NCBI RefSeq assembly: GCF_001425175.1
Contig: NZ_LMDV01000008.1
Coordinates: forward strand, 63,187 to 127,186
Source of the DNA: Nocardioides sp. Root1257
GTDB lineage: Bacteria > Actinomycetota > Actinomycetes > Propionibacteriales > Nocardioidaceae
Reading direction: 5' to 3'
DNA length: 64,000 bases
Numbering within the stretch: the first letter of the stretch is position 1; every line of letters starts with the position of its first letter. The notes beneath the pieces were generated by a model, which worked only from the letters and a program-made list of their open reading frames with translations, was not told the origin of the DNA and did not search any database. The position numbers were made by a program, and so were the translations under genes. This document shows positions 1 to 10,078 of this stretch, piece after piece.

Positions 1-336
1 CTCGCCGGACTTCACCTCGAGGAGGGCGTCCTTGTCGTCGGCCTCGTCGCGTGGCACCAGCAGCCGGCGCAGCCGTTCCTCGGCGGCGTGCAGGCGGGGC
101 ACCAGCGCCTCGACCTCGTCGGCGAACGCTGCGTCCTCCGACGCGAGCTCACGGGCGGCGCCGAGGTCGTCACCGAGGGTCTGCCACTCCCGCCAGGCCG
201 CGATGATCGAGGACAGCGCGGCGTAGCGCTGGTTGAGCTGCTTCGCGAGCCGGGCGTCGGCGTGCGTCTCGGGCGCGGCGAGCCGCGTCTCGAGCTCCTC
301 GTGCTCGGCGAGCATGCCTTCGACGGCTTCGAACAT
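1..336 (-). CDS. prfA: Peptide chain release factor 1, N-terminal part
   Basis: Release factor 1 recognises UAA and UAG stop codons and triggers peptide release on the ribosome. Only the first 112 residues lie in the window, because the gene runs off the left edge on the minus strand; the GGQ catalytic loop is outside. The visible part starts MFEAVEGMLAEHEELETRLA and is the helical N-terminal domain (charged, Leu/Glu-rich) typical of RF1. The ATG at 336 is preceded by a purine-rich AGGAGAG-like ribosome site. It lies directly downstream of rpmE on the same strand, the usual actinobacterial order rho-rpmE-prfA, with a strong hairpin between. Confidence 0.9.
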   Translation of the reverse strand, partial: MFEAVEGMLAEHEELETRLAAPETHADARLAKQLNQRYAALSSIIAAWREWQTLGDDLGAARELASEDAAFADEVEALVPRLHAAEERLRRLLVPRDEADDKDALLEVKSGE

Positions 337-377
337 CGGCTCTCCTGGCGTGGACGGTGGGACGGACAAATGACGAA

Positions 378-408
378 CGCCGGTCCCCGCACGTGGCGGG
401 GACCGGCG
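378..408 (-). terminator. Hairpin downstream of rpmE
   Basis: A perfect inverted repeat has 13-bp arms (378-390 and 396-408) around a 5-nt loop. It lies 12 nt after the rpmE stop codon and before prfA. The following minus-strand bases are only moderately T-rich, so it may attenuate rather than fully terminate transcription into prfA. Confidence 0.7.
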
Positions 409-419
409 CTCGGAGACAG

Positions 420-644
420 CTACTTCTTGGCGTCAGCAGCCTTCTTGGCGTAGCGAGCCTCGAAGCGGGCGACGCGGCCGCCGGTGTCGAGGATCTTCTG
501 CTTGCCGGTGTAGAACGGGTGGCACTGCGAGCAGACGTCGGCGTGGATCGTGCCGGAGGTCGCGGTGCTGCGGGTGGTGAACTGAGCGCCACAGGTGCAG
601 GTCACCTGGGTCTCGGTGTAATCCGGGTGGATGTCCTTCTTCAC
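420..644 (-). CDS. rpmE: 50S ribosomal protein L31 (zinc-binding form)
   Basis: Ribosomal protein bL31 of the large subunit and intersubunit bridge, 74 residues, the usual length. Cys16, Cys18, Cys38 and Cys41 (CTC and CSQC motifs) mark the zinc-binding C+ form. In actinomycetes this form is replaced by a Cys-less paralogue under zinc starvation (family knowledge). The start is the GTG at 644, with GAGAGGA upstream; longer reading upstream adds only non-conserved residues. It is followed by a strong hairpin and prfA. Confidence 0.95.
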   Translation of the reverse strand: MKKDIHPDYTETQVTCTCGAQFTTRSTATSGTIHADVCSQCHPFYTGKQKILDTGGRVARFEARYAKKAADAKK

Positions 645-805
645 GGTGTGTCCTCTCGATAGCCGCCGGGTCGCCTCGCTCCCTGCGAGGAGGCGTGAAC
701 CGGAGCCGACAGATGATTGTGTCACGGGTCAGAACGCTTGGGTAATCGACAACATTCCCGCTCAGCGAGCGTGCCGGGAGCGTGCCGGGAGGGGTGGCGG
801 GAGCG

Positions 806-2377
806 TTACGGAGCGGGCTCGTGGGCCGGCTGGTCGCTGACCACGGAGAGCACCGCGGGAGGCGTCACGACGCTCAGCTGCGGAGGCGCGGCCTGCACGG
901 GCAGGCGGACGGTCACCGTGGTGCCGACGCCCTCCTCGGAGTCGATCACGACCGCGCCGGCGTGCCGGTCGACGATGGTCTGCATGATCCGGACGCCGAG
1001 CCCGGTGCCGGCGATCTCGTTGGTGACCGCGTTCGACGCCCGGAAGAAGCGGGTGCCGAGCCGCTCGATCTCGCCGGCGGGGATGCCGATGCCGCGATCG
1101 GTCACCGCGACCTCGACCTGGCCGCGACCCGTCGTGATCGCGACGTCGACGATGCCGTCGTCGTGGCTGAACTTCACGGCGTTGCTCACCACGTTGAGGA
1201 ACGCGCGGTGCAGCATCGCCCGGTCGGCCAGCACCGAGACGTCGACCTGGGGCGTCTTCACCCCGATCCGGATGCTGCGGCGGGCGGCGGTGATCTTCAC
1301 GTCCATCACCACGTCGCGCACCAGGGCCGCGAGGTCGACCGGCTCCATCTGCTGGTTGCTGCCCTCGGCCCGCTGGAGGGTGAGCAGGTCGTCGATCAGC
1401 ATCTTCAGGCGCGCGACGTTGCGGCGGGTCGCGTCGAGCATCCGCTCGTGCCGCGGCTCCATCTGGCCCTCGAACTCCTCGGCGACCAGCTCGAGGTAGC
1501 CGCTGATCGTCGTGAGCGGGGTCCGCAGCTCGTGGGAGACGTTCGCGACGAAGTCGTCCTTCGCGGTGTCGAGCGTGCGCAGCTCGCGCTGGATCCAGAT
1601 CTCGACCGCGCGCGCCCGCGTCTGCGCGTCCGCGAGGTCGTTGAGGGCCTGGGCGACGGCCTGGACCTCCTTGGGCCCGGTCGCCGCGGCGCGGATGTCG
1701 TGGTCACCCCGGGCCATCCGCTGCACGACCTTCTCGAGGGCGAGGAACGGCGTGGACAGCTCGCCCAGCAGGCGCCGGCGCGAGCGGGTCAGGACGACGG
1801 CGGCGATCGCGGCGAGCAGCACGACGGCGAGGACCGTGCCCCGCAGCCGCAGCGCGACCCCGTCGCTCGCCGACCGCACGCGCCCGTCGAACGCTTCGGT
1901 CGTGGTCTGGTGCGCGGAGCGGATCGCGTCGAAGGCCGCGTTGCCCGCGCGAGCCTCCCGCGGTGTCACGCCGGCGCCGCCCTCGGCGGCCAGCCGTGGC
2001 TCGGCGTACCCGTCGATCCAGAGCTCGGCAACGCCCTCCTGGCGCTCGACCGCGGTCTCGAGCGACTTGTCGCCCGCCGCGAAGGAGCGGACCTCCTGCT
2101 CGTGCGCGCCGAGGCGGAGGGTGGCCTGCCGGTAGTCGTCGGCGGCGGCGGGCAGGCCCGTGCTCGACCACGACTCGGCGGCCGCCGACATGTCCGTCAG
2201 GTCCTGGTAGACGGCCTGGTTGGCGGCGGCGGCCGGCGCGAAGTCGTCGGTGAGGTCGCCGACGGCGACCGCGGAGACGACGACGCCGATCACGGCGACC
2301 GCGGTCGAGAGCGCGACGAGCAGGCCGATCCGTGCCAACACGGACGACACCACGCGCGCCACCGGACGACCGGACAT
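806..2377 (-). CDS. Membrane sensor histidine kinase (HAMP-HisKA-HATPase)
   Basis: Two-component sensor kinase of about 523 residues. There is a TM segment near residues 12-38, an extracytoplasmic helical region to about 175, a second TM near 182-197, a HAMP-like linker, a HisKA box with phospho-acceptor His282 in VSHELRTPL, and an HATPase domain with the N box (Asn399 in VVSNAVKFS), DRGIG (G1) and GTGLG (G2). It lies downstream of a stand-alone receiver gene on the same strand (154 bp gap), so the two probably form a signalling pair. The start could also be the GTG at 2389; both have G-rich sequence too close to the codon to decide. The signal sensed is unknown. Confidence 0.85.
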   Translation of the reverse strand: MSGRPVARVVSSVLARIGLLVALSTAVAVIGVVVSAVAVGDLTDDFAPAAAANQAVYQDLTDMSAAAESWSSTGLPAAADDYRQATLRLGAHEQEVRSFAAGDKSLETAVERQEGVAELWIDGYAEPRLAAEGGAGVTPREARAGNAAFDAIRSAHQTTTEAFDGRVRSASDGVALRLRGTVLAVVLLAAIAAVVLTRSRRRLLGELSTPFLALEKVVQRMARGDHDIRAAATGPKEVQAVAQALNDLADAQTRARAVEIWIQRELRTLDTAKDDFVANVSHELRTPLTTISGYLELVAEEFEGQMEPRHERMLDATRRNVARLKMLIDDLLTLQRAEGSNQQMEPVDLAALVRDVVMDVKITAARRSIRIGVKTPQVDVSVLADRAMLHRAFLNVVSNAVKFSHDDGIVDVAITTGRGQVEVAVTDRGIGIPAGEIERLGTRFFRASNAVTNEIAGTGLGVRIMQTIVDRHAGAVVIDSEEGVGTTVTVRLPVQAAPPQLSVVTPPAVLSVVSDQPAHEPAP

Positions 2378-2531
2378 GCTCCCGAACACCCCCCAGTGCT
2401 CATCTGGGGCGCGCCAAGCACCCCTCCCCGAGGAGCAGGCTACCTCCGCGTCGAGCGTCGGAGGCAGCTAACGGCCGCCCTTGCGACGACCTTGCGGGTA
2501 CCTTGCGGGACCCCGTGCTCCGGCGTCCGCG

Positions 2532-2906
2532 TCAGGTGGTCGAGCGCGTGAGCAGCGCCTGGACCCGCGAGGCGAGCTCGCGCGGGCTGAACGGCTTGGT
2601 GATGTAGTCGTCGGCACCCGAGTCGAAGCCGGTCTCGACGTCGGACTCCTGCGCGCGCGCAGTGAGCAGGATGACGGGCAGGTCGGCCAGCGCCGGGTCG
2701 GCCCGGATCGCGCGGATGGCGTCCAGTCCGGACACACCGGGCATCATCACGTCGAGCACGGCGAGGTCGGGCCGCTCGGCCTGACAGGCCTCGATCGCCG
2801 CGGCACCGTCTGCGACGGCCACCACGTCGTGCCCGAGGGTCGAGAGCTTGAACTCGACGAGCTCGCGGATGTCGACGTCGTCGTCCGCGACCAGGATCCG
2901 AGCCAC
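2532..2906 (-). CDS. Single-domain response regulator (receiver only)
   Basis: A CheY-like receiver of 124 residues with no output domain. The acidic pocket is Asp8-Asp10, the phospho-acceptor Asp52 (in LDVMMPG), the switch Thr82 and the conserved Lys104 (KPF). It starts at GTG 2906 with GGAAGGGGA upstream. It precedes the HisKA kinase gene on the same strand and is its likely partner; with no DNA-binding domain, output is probably by protein contact or phosphorelay. Its leader carries the truncated and full copies of the structured 170-bp repeat, and a 7-bp hairpin (GTTGCGA/TCGCAAC) about 30 nt upstream of the start. Confidence 0.88.
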   Translation of the reverse strand: MARILVADDDVDIRELVEFKLSTLGHDVVAVADGAAAIEACQAERPDLAVLDVMMPGVSGLDAIRAIRADPALADLPVILLTARAQESDVETGFDSGADDYITKPFSPRELASRVQALLTRSTT

Positions 2907-2935
2907 GCGGGTCCCCTTCCACTGTCATGTTGCGA

Positions 2936-2974
2936 CCCGCTCGCAACGGCGCCGACTTGCGAGACACACCCTAG
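2936..2974 (-). repeat. Truncated end of the 170-bp structured repeat
   Basis: Thirty-nine bases match the first 39 positions (RNA-sense orientation) of the full element next to it and share its CTAG end at 2971-2974. The copy retains the first hairpin as GTTGCGA-GCGGG-TCGCAAC. In the full copies the corresponding helix has CGCGA/TCGCG, so the base pairs differ while pairing is kept. The match stops abruptly and the region continues into the leader of the response regulator gene. Confidence 0.75.
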
Positions 2975-3140
2975 GCCACGTGTGCCAAGTCGGTGACGCC
3001 TGCTCCGCGGGTCTTCGCATCCGATCTGACTGCGTTGTCGGCGACCCGCCGGGACTCCGTCCCGTCTTCGCACCTCCGCCTTGCCAGATACGGCGCGAAA
3101 ACCCGCTCGCGACGGCGCCGACTCGGCACACGTACCCTAG
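2971..3140 (-). repeat. CTAG-bounded 170-bp structured repeat, copy 1
   Basis: A 170-bp element lies between rho and the response regulator, read here in the minus sense. It aligns without gaps to 44350-44519 on the plus strand (139 of 170 identical by hand count). Both begin CTAGGGT and end CCTAG. Predicted helices are a terminal stem (ACGTGTGCCGAGTCGG with its complement, one G-U), CGCGA/TCGCG, ATCTGGC/GTCAGAT, CGGGAC-GGA-GTCCCG and GAC/GTC near the 3' end. Differences from copy 2 are mostly compensatory. I do not recognise it as a named family. It sits in the rho 3' region and the leader of the next gene, so it may act as terminator, attenuator or processing site. Confidence 0.85.
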
Positions 3141-3208
3141 CCGCAGGCACGGCCGGATCGAGCATGACGGGCCACTCTCGTCTGGAGCGGCCCGTCTAGC
3201 GCCGTGCT

Positions 3209-5155
<1,947 letters not shown>

Positions 5156-5356
5156 GTGAGGTCCTTCCCACGTTCAGAGCCGATCCGACCTCCGGCCGGC
5201 GGCGTACTGGTCAATGCTCCCCCGCCCGCCGTGGCTCTCGGGTACGAAGCCACCGGGCGCTCGGGCGGCAGGAGGCCGCCACATCGCGAGGAAGAGGGTT
5301 GCACGGTGCCGGCGTCACGGCCGGCGGTGCCACGCCGAAGAACCCGGCGCGCTCTC

Positions 5357-5362
5357 AAGATA
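5357..5362 (-). promoter_or_regulatory. Possible -10 box for rho
   Basis: TATCTT on the minus strand fits the actinobacterial TANNNT -10 pattern and would give a rho leader of about 195 nt. The leader is GC-rich and contains several short inverted repeats. No clear -35 is seen. Long Rho leaders are often used for autoregulation, but that is inference here. Confidence 0.3.
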
Positions 5363-5368
5363 CACCGC

Positions 5369-6271
5369 TCAGGCGAGGCTCGCGCCCTGGGTCTCGATCG
5401 CGAGCCGGTGTCCCGCCCACCCCGCGGGGCAGCGCGTCAGCAGCGCCTGCGCCCCCGCCGCGTCGACGAACGCCAGCACGGTGGGGCCGGCACCGGAGAC
5501 GAGGGCGGGTACGCCGTCGGCACGCAGCCGGTCGACCAGGTCGAGGGAGGCCGGCATGGCCGGGCGGCGGTACTGCTGGTGCAGGTAGTCGCGGGTCGCG
5601 CGCAGCAGGTGCTCCGGCTGGCCCGCGAGGGCGGCGACCAGGAGCGCCGTGCGCCCGGCGTCGGCCGCGGCGTCCGCGTGCGGCACCTCGGCCGGGAGCA
5701 GCCCGCGGGCTACCTCGGTCGAGACCGGGTCGGGCGGCACGAAGACCACGGCCTCGACGCGCGGGTCTACCGGGGAGCCGACCGAGTAGAACTCGCCGTC
5801 CTCGTCGCGACCCGAGATCGTGAAGCCGCCGAAGAGCGCGGGGGCGACGTTGTCCGGGTGGCCCTCGAGCCGGGCGGCGAGCCGGAACAGGGCATCGTCG
5901 TCGGCCAGCAGCGACCCGCCGGCCACCAGACCGCGCGCCAGGACGACCCCGGCGACGATGGCCGCGGAGGAGGAGCCGAGGCCGCGTGCGTGCGGGATGA
6001 CGTTGGCGCAGGAGAGCCGGAGCCCCGGCGGCTGGGCGCCCATCAGGTCGAACGCCGCCCGCATCGAGCGGACCACGAGGTGGGTCTCGTCGCGGGCGAC
6101 CTCCTCGGAGCCGGCACCGATCACCTCGACCTCGAGACCGGAGTCGGTCACCTCGGCGACGAGCTCGTCACGCAGCGAGAGCGCGAGGCCCAGCGAGTCG
6201 AACCCGGGTCCGAGGTTGGCGGAGGTCGCGGGGACCGAGACCCGCACGGGGCCGTCGACGAAGGTCGGCAT
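5369..6271 (-). CDS. thrB: Homoserine kinase
   Basis: Phosphorylates homoserine to O-phosphohomoserine, the step before threonine synthase. It is a GHMP kinase of 300 residues, with the ATP loop PHARGLGSSSAA at 93-104, the N-terminal SANLGPGFDSLG motif and the C-terminal GAGPTV motif. It starts at ATG 6271, 7 nt after the thrC stop, so it is translated from the same operon transcript. It is the last gene of argS-lysA-hom-thrC-thrB. Confidence 0.95.
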   Translation of the reverse strand: MPTFVDGPVRVSVPATSANLGPGFDSLGLALSLRDELVAEVTDSGLEVEVIGAGSEEVARDETHLVVRSMRAAFDLMGAQPPGLRLSCANVIPHARGLGSSSAAIVAGVVLARGLVAGGSLLADDDALFRLAARLEGHPDNVAPALFGGFTISGRDEDGEFYSVGSPVDPRVEAVVFVPPDPVSTEVARGLLPAEVPHADAAADAGRTALLVAALAGQPEHLLRATRDYLHQQYRRPAMPASLDLVDRLRADGVPALVSGAGPTVLAFVDAAGAQALLTRCPAGWAGHRLAIETQGASLA

Positions 6272-6278
6272 GCCGGTC

Positions 6279-7376
6279 TCAGGCGAGCCCGGCAGCGGCC
6301 GCGGCGGCCGCGACGTCGGCGTCGATGACCGTGTCGACGATCGGGCGACCGCTCTCGGCGAGGCCCTCGAGCGCCGTCGCGGTGTCCTTGAGCCCGTGCC
6401 CGGTCACGGTGATCGCGACCGTGCTGCCGCGGTACGACGTGCCACCGGCGAGCTCCTGGAGAAGCCCGGCGACGCCCGCTGCGGAGGCGGGCTCGACGAA
6501 CACGCCGTCGCGGGCGGCGAGCTCGCGCTGGGCGGCGAGGATCTGGTCGTCGGTGACGGAGGCGAAGGCGCCCTCGGACTCGTCGCGCGCCGCCTCGGCG
6601 AGCTTCCACGACGCCGGGTTGCCGATCCGGATCGCGGTCGCCCGTGTCTCCGGGTCGGGGAACGGCTCGCCCGTGACCAGCGGCGCCGCGCCCTCGGCCT
6701 GGAAGCCGCGCATGACCGGCTTCTTGGTCGCCATCCCGGCGTCGGCGTACTGCGTGTAGCCGAGCCAGTACGCCGAGATGTTGCCGGCGTTGCCGACCGG
6801 CAGCAGGTGGTAGTCGGGGGCGTCGCCGAGGAAGTCGACGATCTCGAACGCCGCGGTCTTCTGCCCCTCGAGGCGCACCGGGTTGACCGAGTTCACCAGG
6901 GCCACCGGGTAGTCCCACGCGAGGCCCTTGGCGAGGCCCAGGCAGTCGTCGAAGTTGCCCCGCACCATGACGACCTGCGCGCCGTGCAGCAGCGCCTGCG
7001 CCATCTTGCCGGCGGCGATCTTGCCCTCGGGCACGAGCACCAGGGGCTTGAGGCCGGCCTTCGCGGCGTACGCCGCCATCGACGCGGACGTGTTGCCCGT
7101 CGACGCGCAGACCACGGCCTGGGCGCCGTCGTGCTTGGCCACCGAGATCGCGGCCGTCATGCCGCGGTCCTTGAACGAGCCGGTCGGGTTGTTGCCCTCG
7201 ACCTTGAGCCAGACCTCGGCGCCGGTCAGGCCGGAGAGCCACTCCGAGAACACCAGCGGCGTGCCGCCCTCACGCAGCGTCACGGCGGGCGTGCCCTCGG
7301 GGATGTCGAGCAGCGGGCGGTACTCCTCGATCACGCCGCGCCACTGGTGGGTCGGGGTCGTCCGGGGGGCGTTCAC
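6279..7376 (-). CDS. thrC: Threonine synthase
   Basis: PLP enzyme converting O-phosphohomoserine to threonine, 365 residues, of the short (non-plant-type) form. The PLP lysine is Lys69 in [10 protein letters not shown]; a Gly/Asn-rich phosphate cup ([12 protein letters not shown]) lies near 192-203. The GTG start at 7376 overlaps the hom stop by 4 nt (GTGA), indicating translational coupling. thrB follows after 7 nt. Confidence 0.95.
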   Translation of the reverse strand: MNAPRTTPTHQWRGVIEEYRPLLDIPEGTPAVTLREGGTPLVFSEWLSGLTGAEVWLKVEGNNPTGSFKDRGMTAAISVAKHDGAQAVVCASTGNTSASMAAYAAKAGLKPLVLVPEGKIAAGKMAQALLHGAQVVMVRGNFDDCLGLAKGLAWDYPVALVNSVNPVRLEGQKTAAFEIVDFLGDAPDYHLLPVGNAGNISAYWLGYTQYADAGMATKKPVMRGFQAEGAAPLVTGEPFPDPETRATAIRIGNPASWKLAEAARDESEGAFASVTDDQILAAQRELAARDGVFVEPASAAGVAGLLQELAGGTSYRGSTVAITVTGHGLKDTATALEGLAESGRPIVDTVIDADVAAAAAAAGLA

Positions 7377-8680
7377 TCGGCGACTCCTTCGACGCGCATG
7401 ACCGACGTGACCTCGCGGACGATGTCCATCCCCTGCAGGGACGCCACCGTCGCGGCGAGCTGGGCGTCGGTCGACTCGTGCGAGACGACGACCAGCTGGG
7501 CGTCGGCGTCGCGGCCCTCCTGGCGGACGGTCTGGATCGAGACGCCGTGCTCGGCGAACGCCGTCGCGACCGCAGCGAGCACGCCGGCGCGGTCGGCGAC
7601 GTCGATCGCGACGTGGTAGCGGGTGACGGTCTCCCCCATCGGCAGCACCGCGCGGTCGGCGTACGCCGACTCACCCGGTCCGCGCGTGTCCGCCAGGCGG
7701 TTGCGGGCGACGGTCACCAGGTCGCCGAGGACGGCGGACGCGGTCGGCGAGCCACCGGCGCCGGGACCGTAGAACATCAGCTGACCGGCGGCTTCGGACT
7801 CGACGAACACCGCGTTGTAGGCCTCCCGGACCGACGCCAGCGGGTGCGACCTCGGGATCATCGCCGGGTGCACGCGGACCGCGACGGCGCTCTGGCCGTC
7901 CTCGGTCTCGCGCAGCTCGCAGATGGCGAGCAGCTTGACGACGCTGTTCATCTCGCGCGCGGACTGGACGTCGGCCGCGGTGACCTCGGAGATGCCCTCG
8001 CGGTGCACGTCGGAGGCGGTGACCCGCGTGTGGAACGCGAGCGAGGCCAGGATGGCGGCCTTCGCGGCGGCATCGAAGCCCTCGACGTCGGCGGTGGGGT
8101 CGGCCTCGGCGTAGCCCAGCTCCTGGGCCTCCTCGAGCGCCTCAGCGAAGCCGGCACCGGAGGTGTCCATCTTGTCGAGGATGAAGTTGGTGGTGCCGTT
8201 GACGATGCCGAGCACCCGGGTGACCCGGTCGCCGGCCAGCGACTCGCGCAGTGGCCGCAGGATCGGGATGGCGCCGGCCACGGCCGCCTCGTAGTAGAGG
8301 TCGCGGCCGGCCTTGTGCGCGGCCTCGAAGAGCGTCGGGCCGTCCTCGGCGAGCAGCGCCTTGTTGGCGGTGACGACGGACTTGCCGTTCTCGAGCGCCG
8401 CCAGGATCAGCGACCGGGCCGGCTCGATGCCGCCGATCACCTCGACGACCAGGTCGACGTCCTCGCGGGCGACCAGCGCGGTCGCGTCGGTTGTCAGCAG
8501 CCCCTCCGGCACCTCGACGTCGCGCGGCGCGTCCAGCCGGCGTACGGCGACGCCGACCAGCTCCACCGGCGCGCCCACGCGCGCAGCCAGGTCACCGGAC
8601 TGCTCGTCGAGCAGCCGCACCACCTGGGAGCCGACCGAGCCGCAGCCCAGCACCGCCACCCTGAGCTTGTCGCTCTCCAT
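7373..8680 (-). CDS. hom: Homoserine dehydrogenase with ACT domain
   Basis: Reduces aspartate semialdehyde to homoserine, the branch point between lysine and threonine/methionine. The 435 residues contain a Rossmann motif GCGSVGSQV (12-20), the catalytic region with NGTTNFIL and the [13 protein letters not shown] motif, and a C-terminal ACT domain (about 350-430) expected to bind threonine for feedback control. It shares one base with the lysA stop (TAATG) and overlaps thrC by 4 nt. Confidence 0.96.
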   Translation of the reverse strand: MESDKLRVAVLGCGSVGSQVVRLLDEQSGDLAARVGAPVELVGVAVRRLDAPRDVEVPEGLLTTDATALVAREDVDLVVEVIGGIEPARSLILAALENGKSVVTANKALLAEDGPTLFEAAHKAGRDLYYEAAVAGAIPILRPLRESLAGDRVTRVLGIVNGTTNFILDKMDTSGAGFAEALEEAQELGYAEADPTADVEGFDAAAKAAILASLAFHTRVTASDVHREGISEVTAADVQSAREMNSVVKLLAICELRETEDGQSAVAVRVHPAMIPRSHPLASVREAYNAVFVESEAAGQLMFYGPGAGGSPTASAVLGDLVTVARNRLADTRGPGESAYADRAVLPMGETVTRYHVAIDVADRAGVLAAVATAFAEHGVSIQTVRQEGRDADAQLVVVSHESTDAQLAATVASLQGMDIVREVTSVMRVEGVAE

Positions 8681-10074
8681 TACTGATCACCCATGTCCGT
8701 CGCCAACAGATCGTCCTCAGTCTCGCGGCGCACGACGACGCGCGCGACCCCGTCCCGCACCGCGACCACCGGGGGGCGCAGCGCGTGGTTGTAGTTGGAG
8801 GCCATCGACCGGCAGTACGCACCGGTCCCCGGCACGGCGAGGAGGTCTCCGGGGCGCACGTCGCCGGGGAGGAACTCGTCCTTCACCACGATGTCGCCGG
8901 CCTCGCAGTGCTTGCCGACGACCCGCGCCAGCACGGGCGTCGCCTCCGAGGCGCGCGAGGCGACCGTGCAGGAGTAGTCGGCGTCGTACAGCGCGGTGCG
9001 GATGTTGTCGCTCATGCCGCCGTCGACGGAGACGTAGGTGCGCACCGCGCCGCCGTCGAGGTGGACCTGCTTCACCGTGCCGACGGTGTAGACGGTGCAC
9101 ATCGCGGGCCCGACGATCGCGCGGCCGGGCTCGATCGACAGCCGCGGCTCCGGGATCCCCAGCGCGCGGCACTCGTGCTCGACGATCTTGCTCATCTCCG
9201 TCGCGAGCTGCGCGGGGTCGGCCGGGTCGTCCTGGGTCGTGTACGCGATGCCGAAGCCGCCGCCCAGGTCCATCTCGGGCAGCGTGACGCCGAGCTCAGC
9301 GCTGATCCGGGCCTGCAGCGCGAGCACCCGGCGCGCCGCGACCTCGAAGCCGGACGAGTCGAAGATCTGGCTGCCGATGTGGGAGTGCAGGCCGAGCAGC
9401 TCGATGCCGGGTGCGGCCTCGATCCGGCGAACCGCCTCGAAGGCGTCGCCGCTGCCGATCGAGAAGCCGAACTTCTGGTCCTCGTGCGCGGTCGCGATGT
9501 ACTCGTGGGTGTGCGCCTCGACCCCCGCGGTCACGCGCACCATGACCCTCGCGGTCAGGCCGTCGGCGGTGATGGAGAGCAGCCGCTCGATCTCGTCGAA
9601 CGAGTCGACCACGATCCGGCCGACGCCGACGTCGACCGCGCGGCGCAGCTCCATCAGCGACTTGTTGTTGCCGTGGTAGCCGATCCGCGCCGGGTCGAAG
9701 CCGGCCCGCAGCGCAACGCTCAGCTCGCCGTTGGAGCAGACGTCGAGGCTCAGCCCCTCCTCCGCCACCCACGACGCGACCGCGGTGCACAGGAACGCCT
9801 TGCCGGCGTAGAACACGTCGTACGCCGAGAACGCGTCGCGGAAGGCCCGGGCGCGGGACCGGAAGTCGGCCTCGTCGAGGACGTACGCCGGCGTGTTCAC
9901 GTTCGCGACCAGCTCCGGGACGGCCAGGCCGCCGACGTGCAGCTCGCCGTCGACCTTGTGCGCGGTCTGCGACCACAGGTGCGGGACCAGCGCGTTCGGG
10001 TCGGCCGGCGGGCTCAGCCAGGCCGGCCCGCGCAGCGCTCCGGGCGCGTGCGCCCAGCCTGCCTCGTGCGACAT
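8680..10074 (-). CDS. lysA: Diaminopimelate decarboxylase
   Basis: PLP-dependent last step of lysine synthesis, decarboxylating meso-diaminopimelate; the substrate is also a peptidoglycan precursor. It has 464 residues. The PLP lysine is Lys92 in YAGKAFLC, with HSHIGSQI, the GGGFG phosphate motif and the C-terminal GAYC active-site motif. It starts at ATG 10074, 4 nt after the argS stop, and overlaps hom by one base. The argS-lysA pairing is a known actinobacterial arrangement, often with arginine/lysine regulation, but I see no regulator site here. Confidence 0.96.
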   Translation of the reverse strand: MSHEAGWAHAPGALRGPAWLSPPADPNALVPHLWSQTAHKVDGELHVGGLAVPELVANVNTPAYVLDEADFRSRARAFRDAFSAYDVFYAGKAFLCTAVASWVAEEGLSLDVCSNGELSVALRAGFDPARIGYHGNNKSLMELRRAVDVGVGRIVVDSFDEIERLLSITADGLTARVMVRVTAGVEAHTHEYIATAHEDQKFGFSIGSGDAFEAVRRIEAAPGIELLGLHSHIGSQIFDSSGFEVAARRVLALQARISAELGVTLPEMDLGGGFGIAYTTQDDPADPAQLATEMSKIVEHECRALGIPEPRLSIEPGRAIVGPAMCTVYTVGTVKQVHLDGGAVRTYVSVDGGMSDNIRTALYDADYSCTVASRASEATPVLARVVGKHCEAGDIVVKDEFLPGDVRPGDLLAVPGTGAYCRSMASNYNHALRPPVVAVRDGVARVVVRRETEDDLLATDMGDQ

Positions 10075-10078
10075 CCGG

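Noticed and set aside
782..2551. A 589-codon plus-strand frame opposite the histidine kinase
   Set aside because: The composition is the Arg/Asp/Val-rich pattern typical of antisense frames in high-GC DNA, while the minus strand has all kinase motifs.
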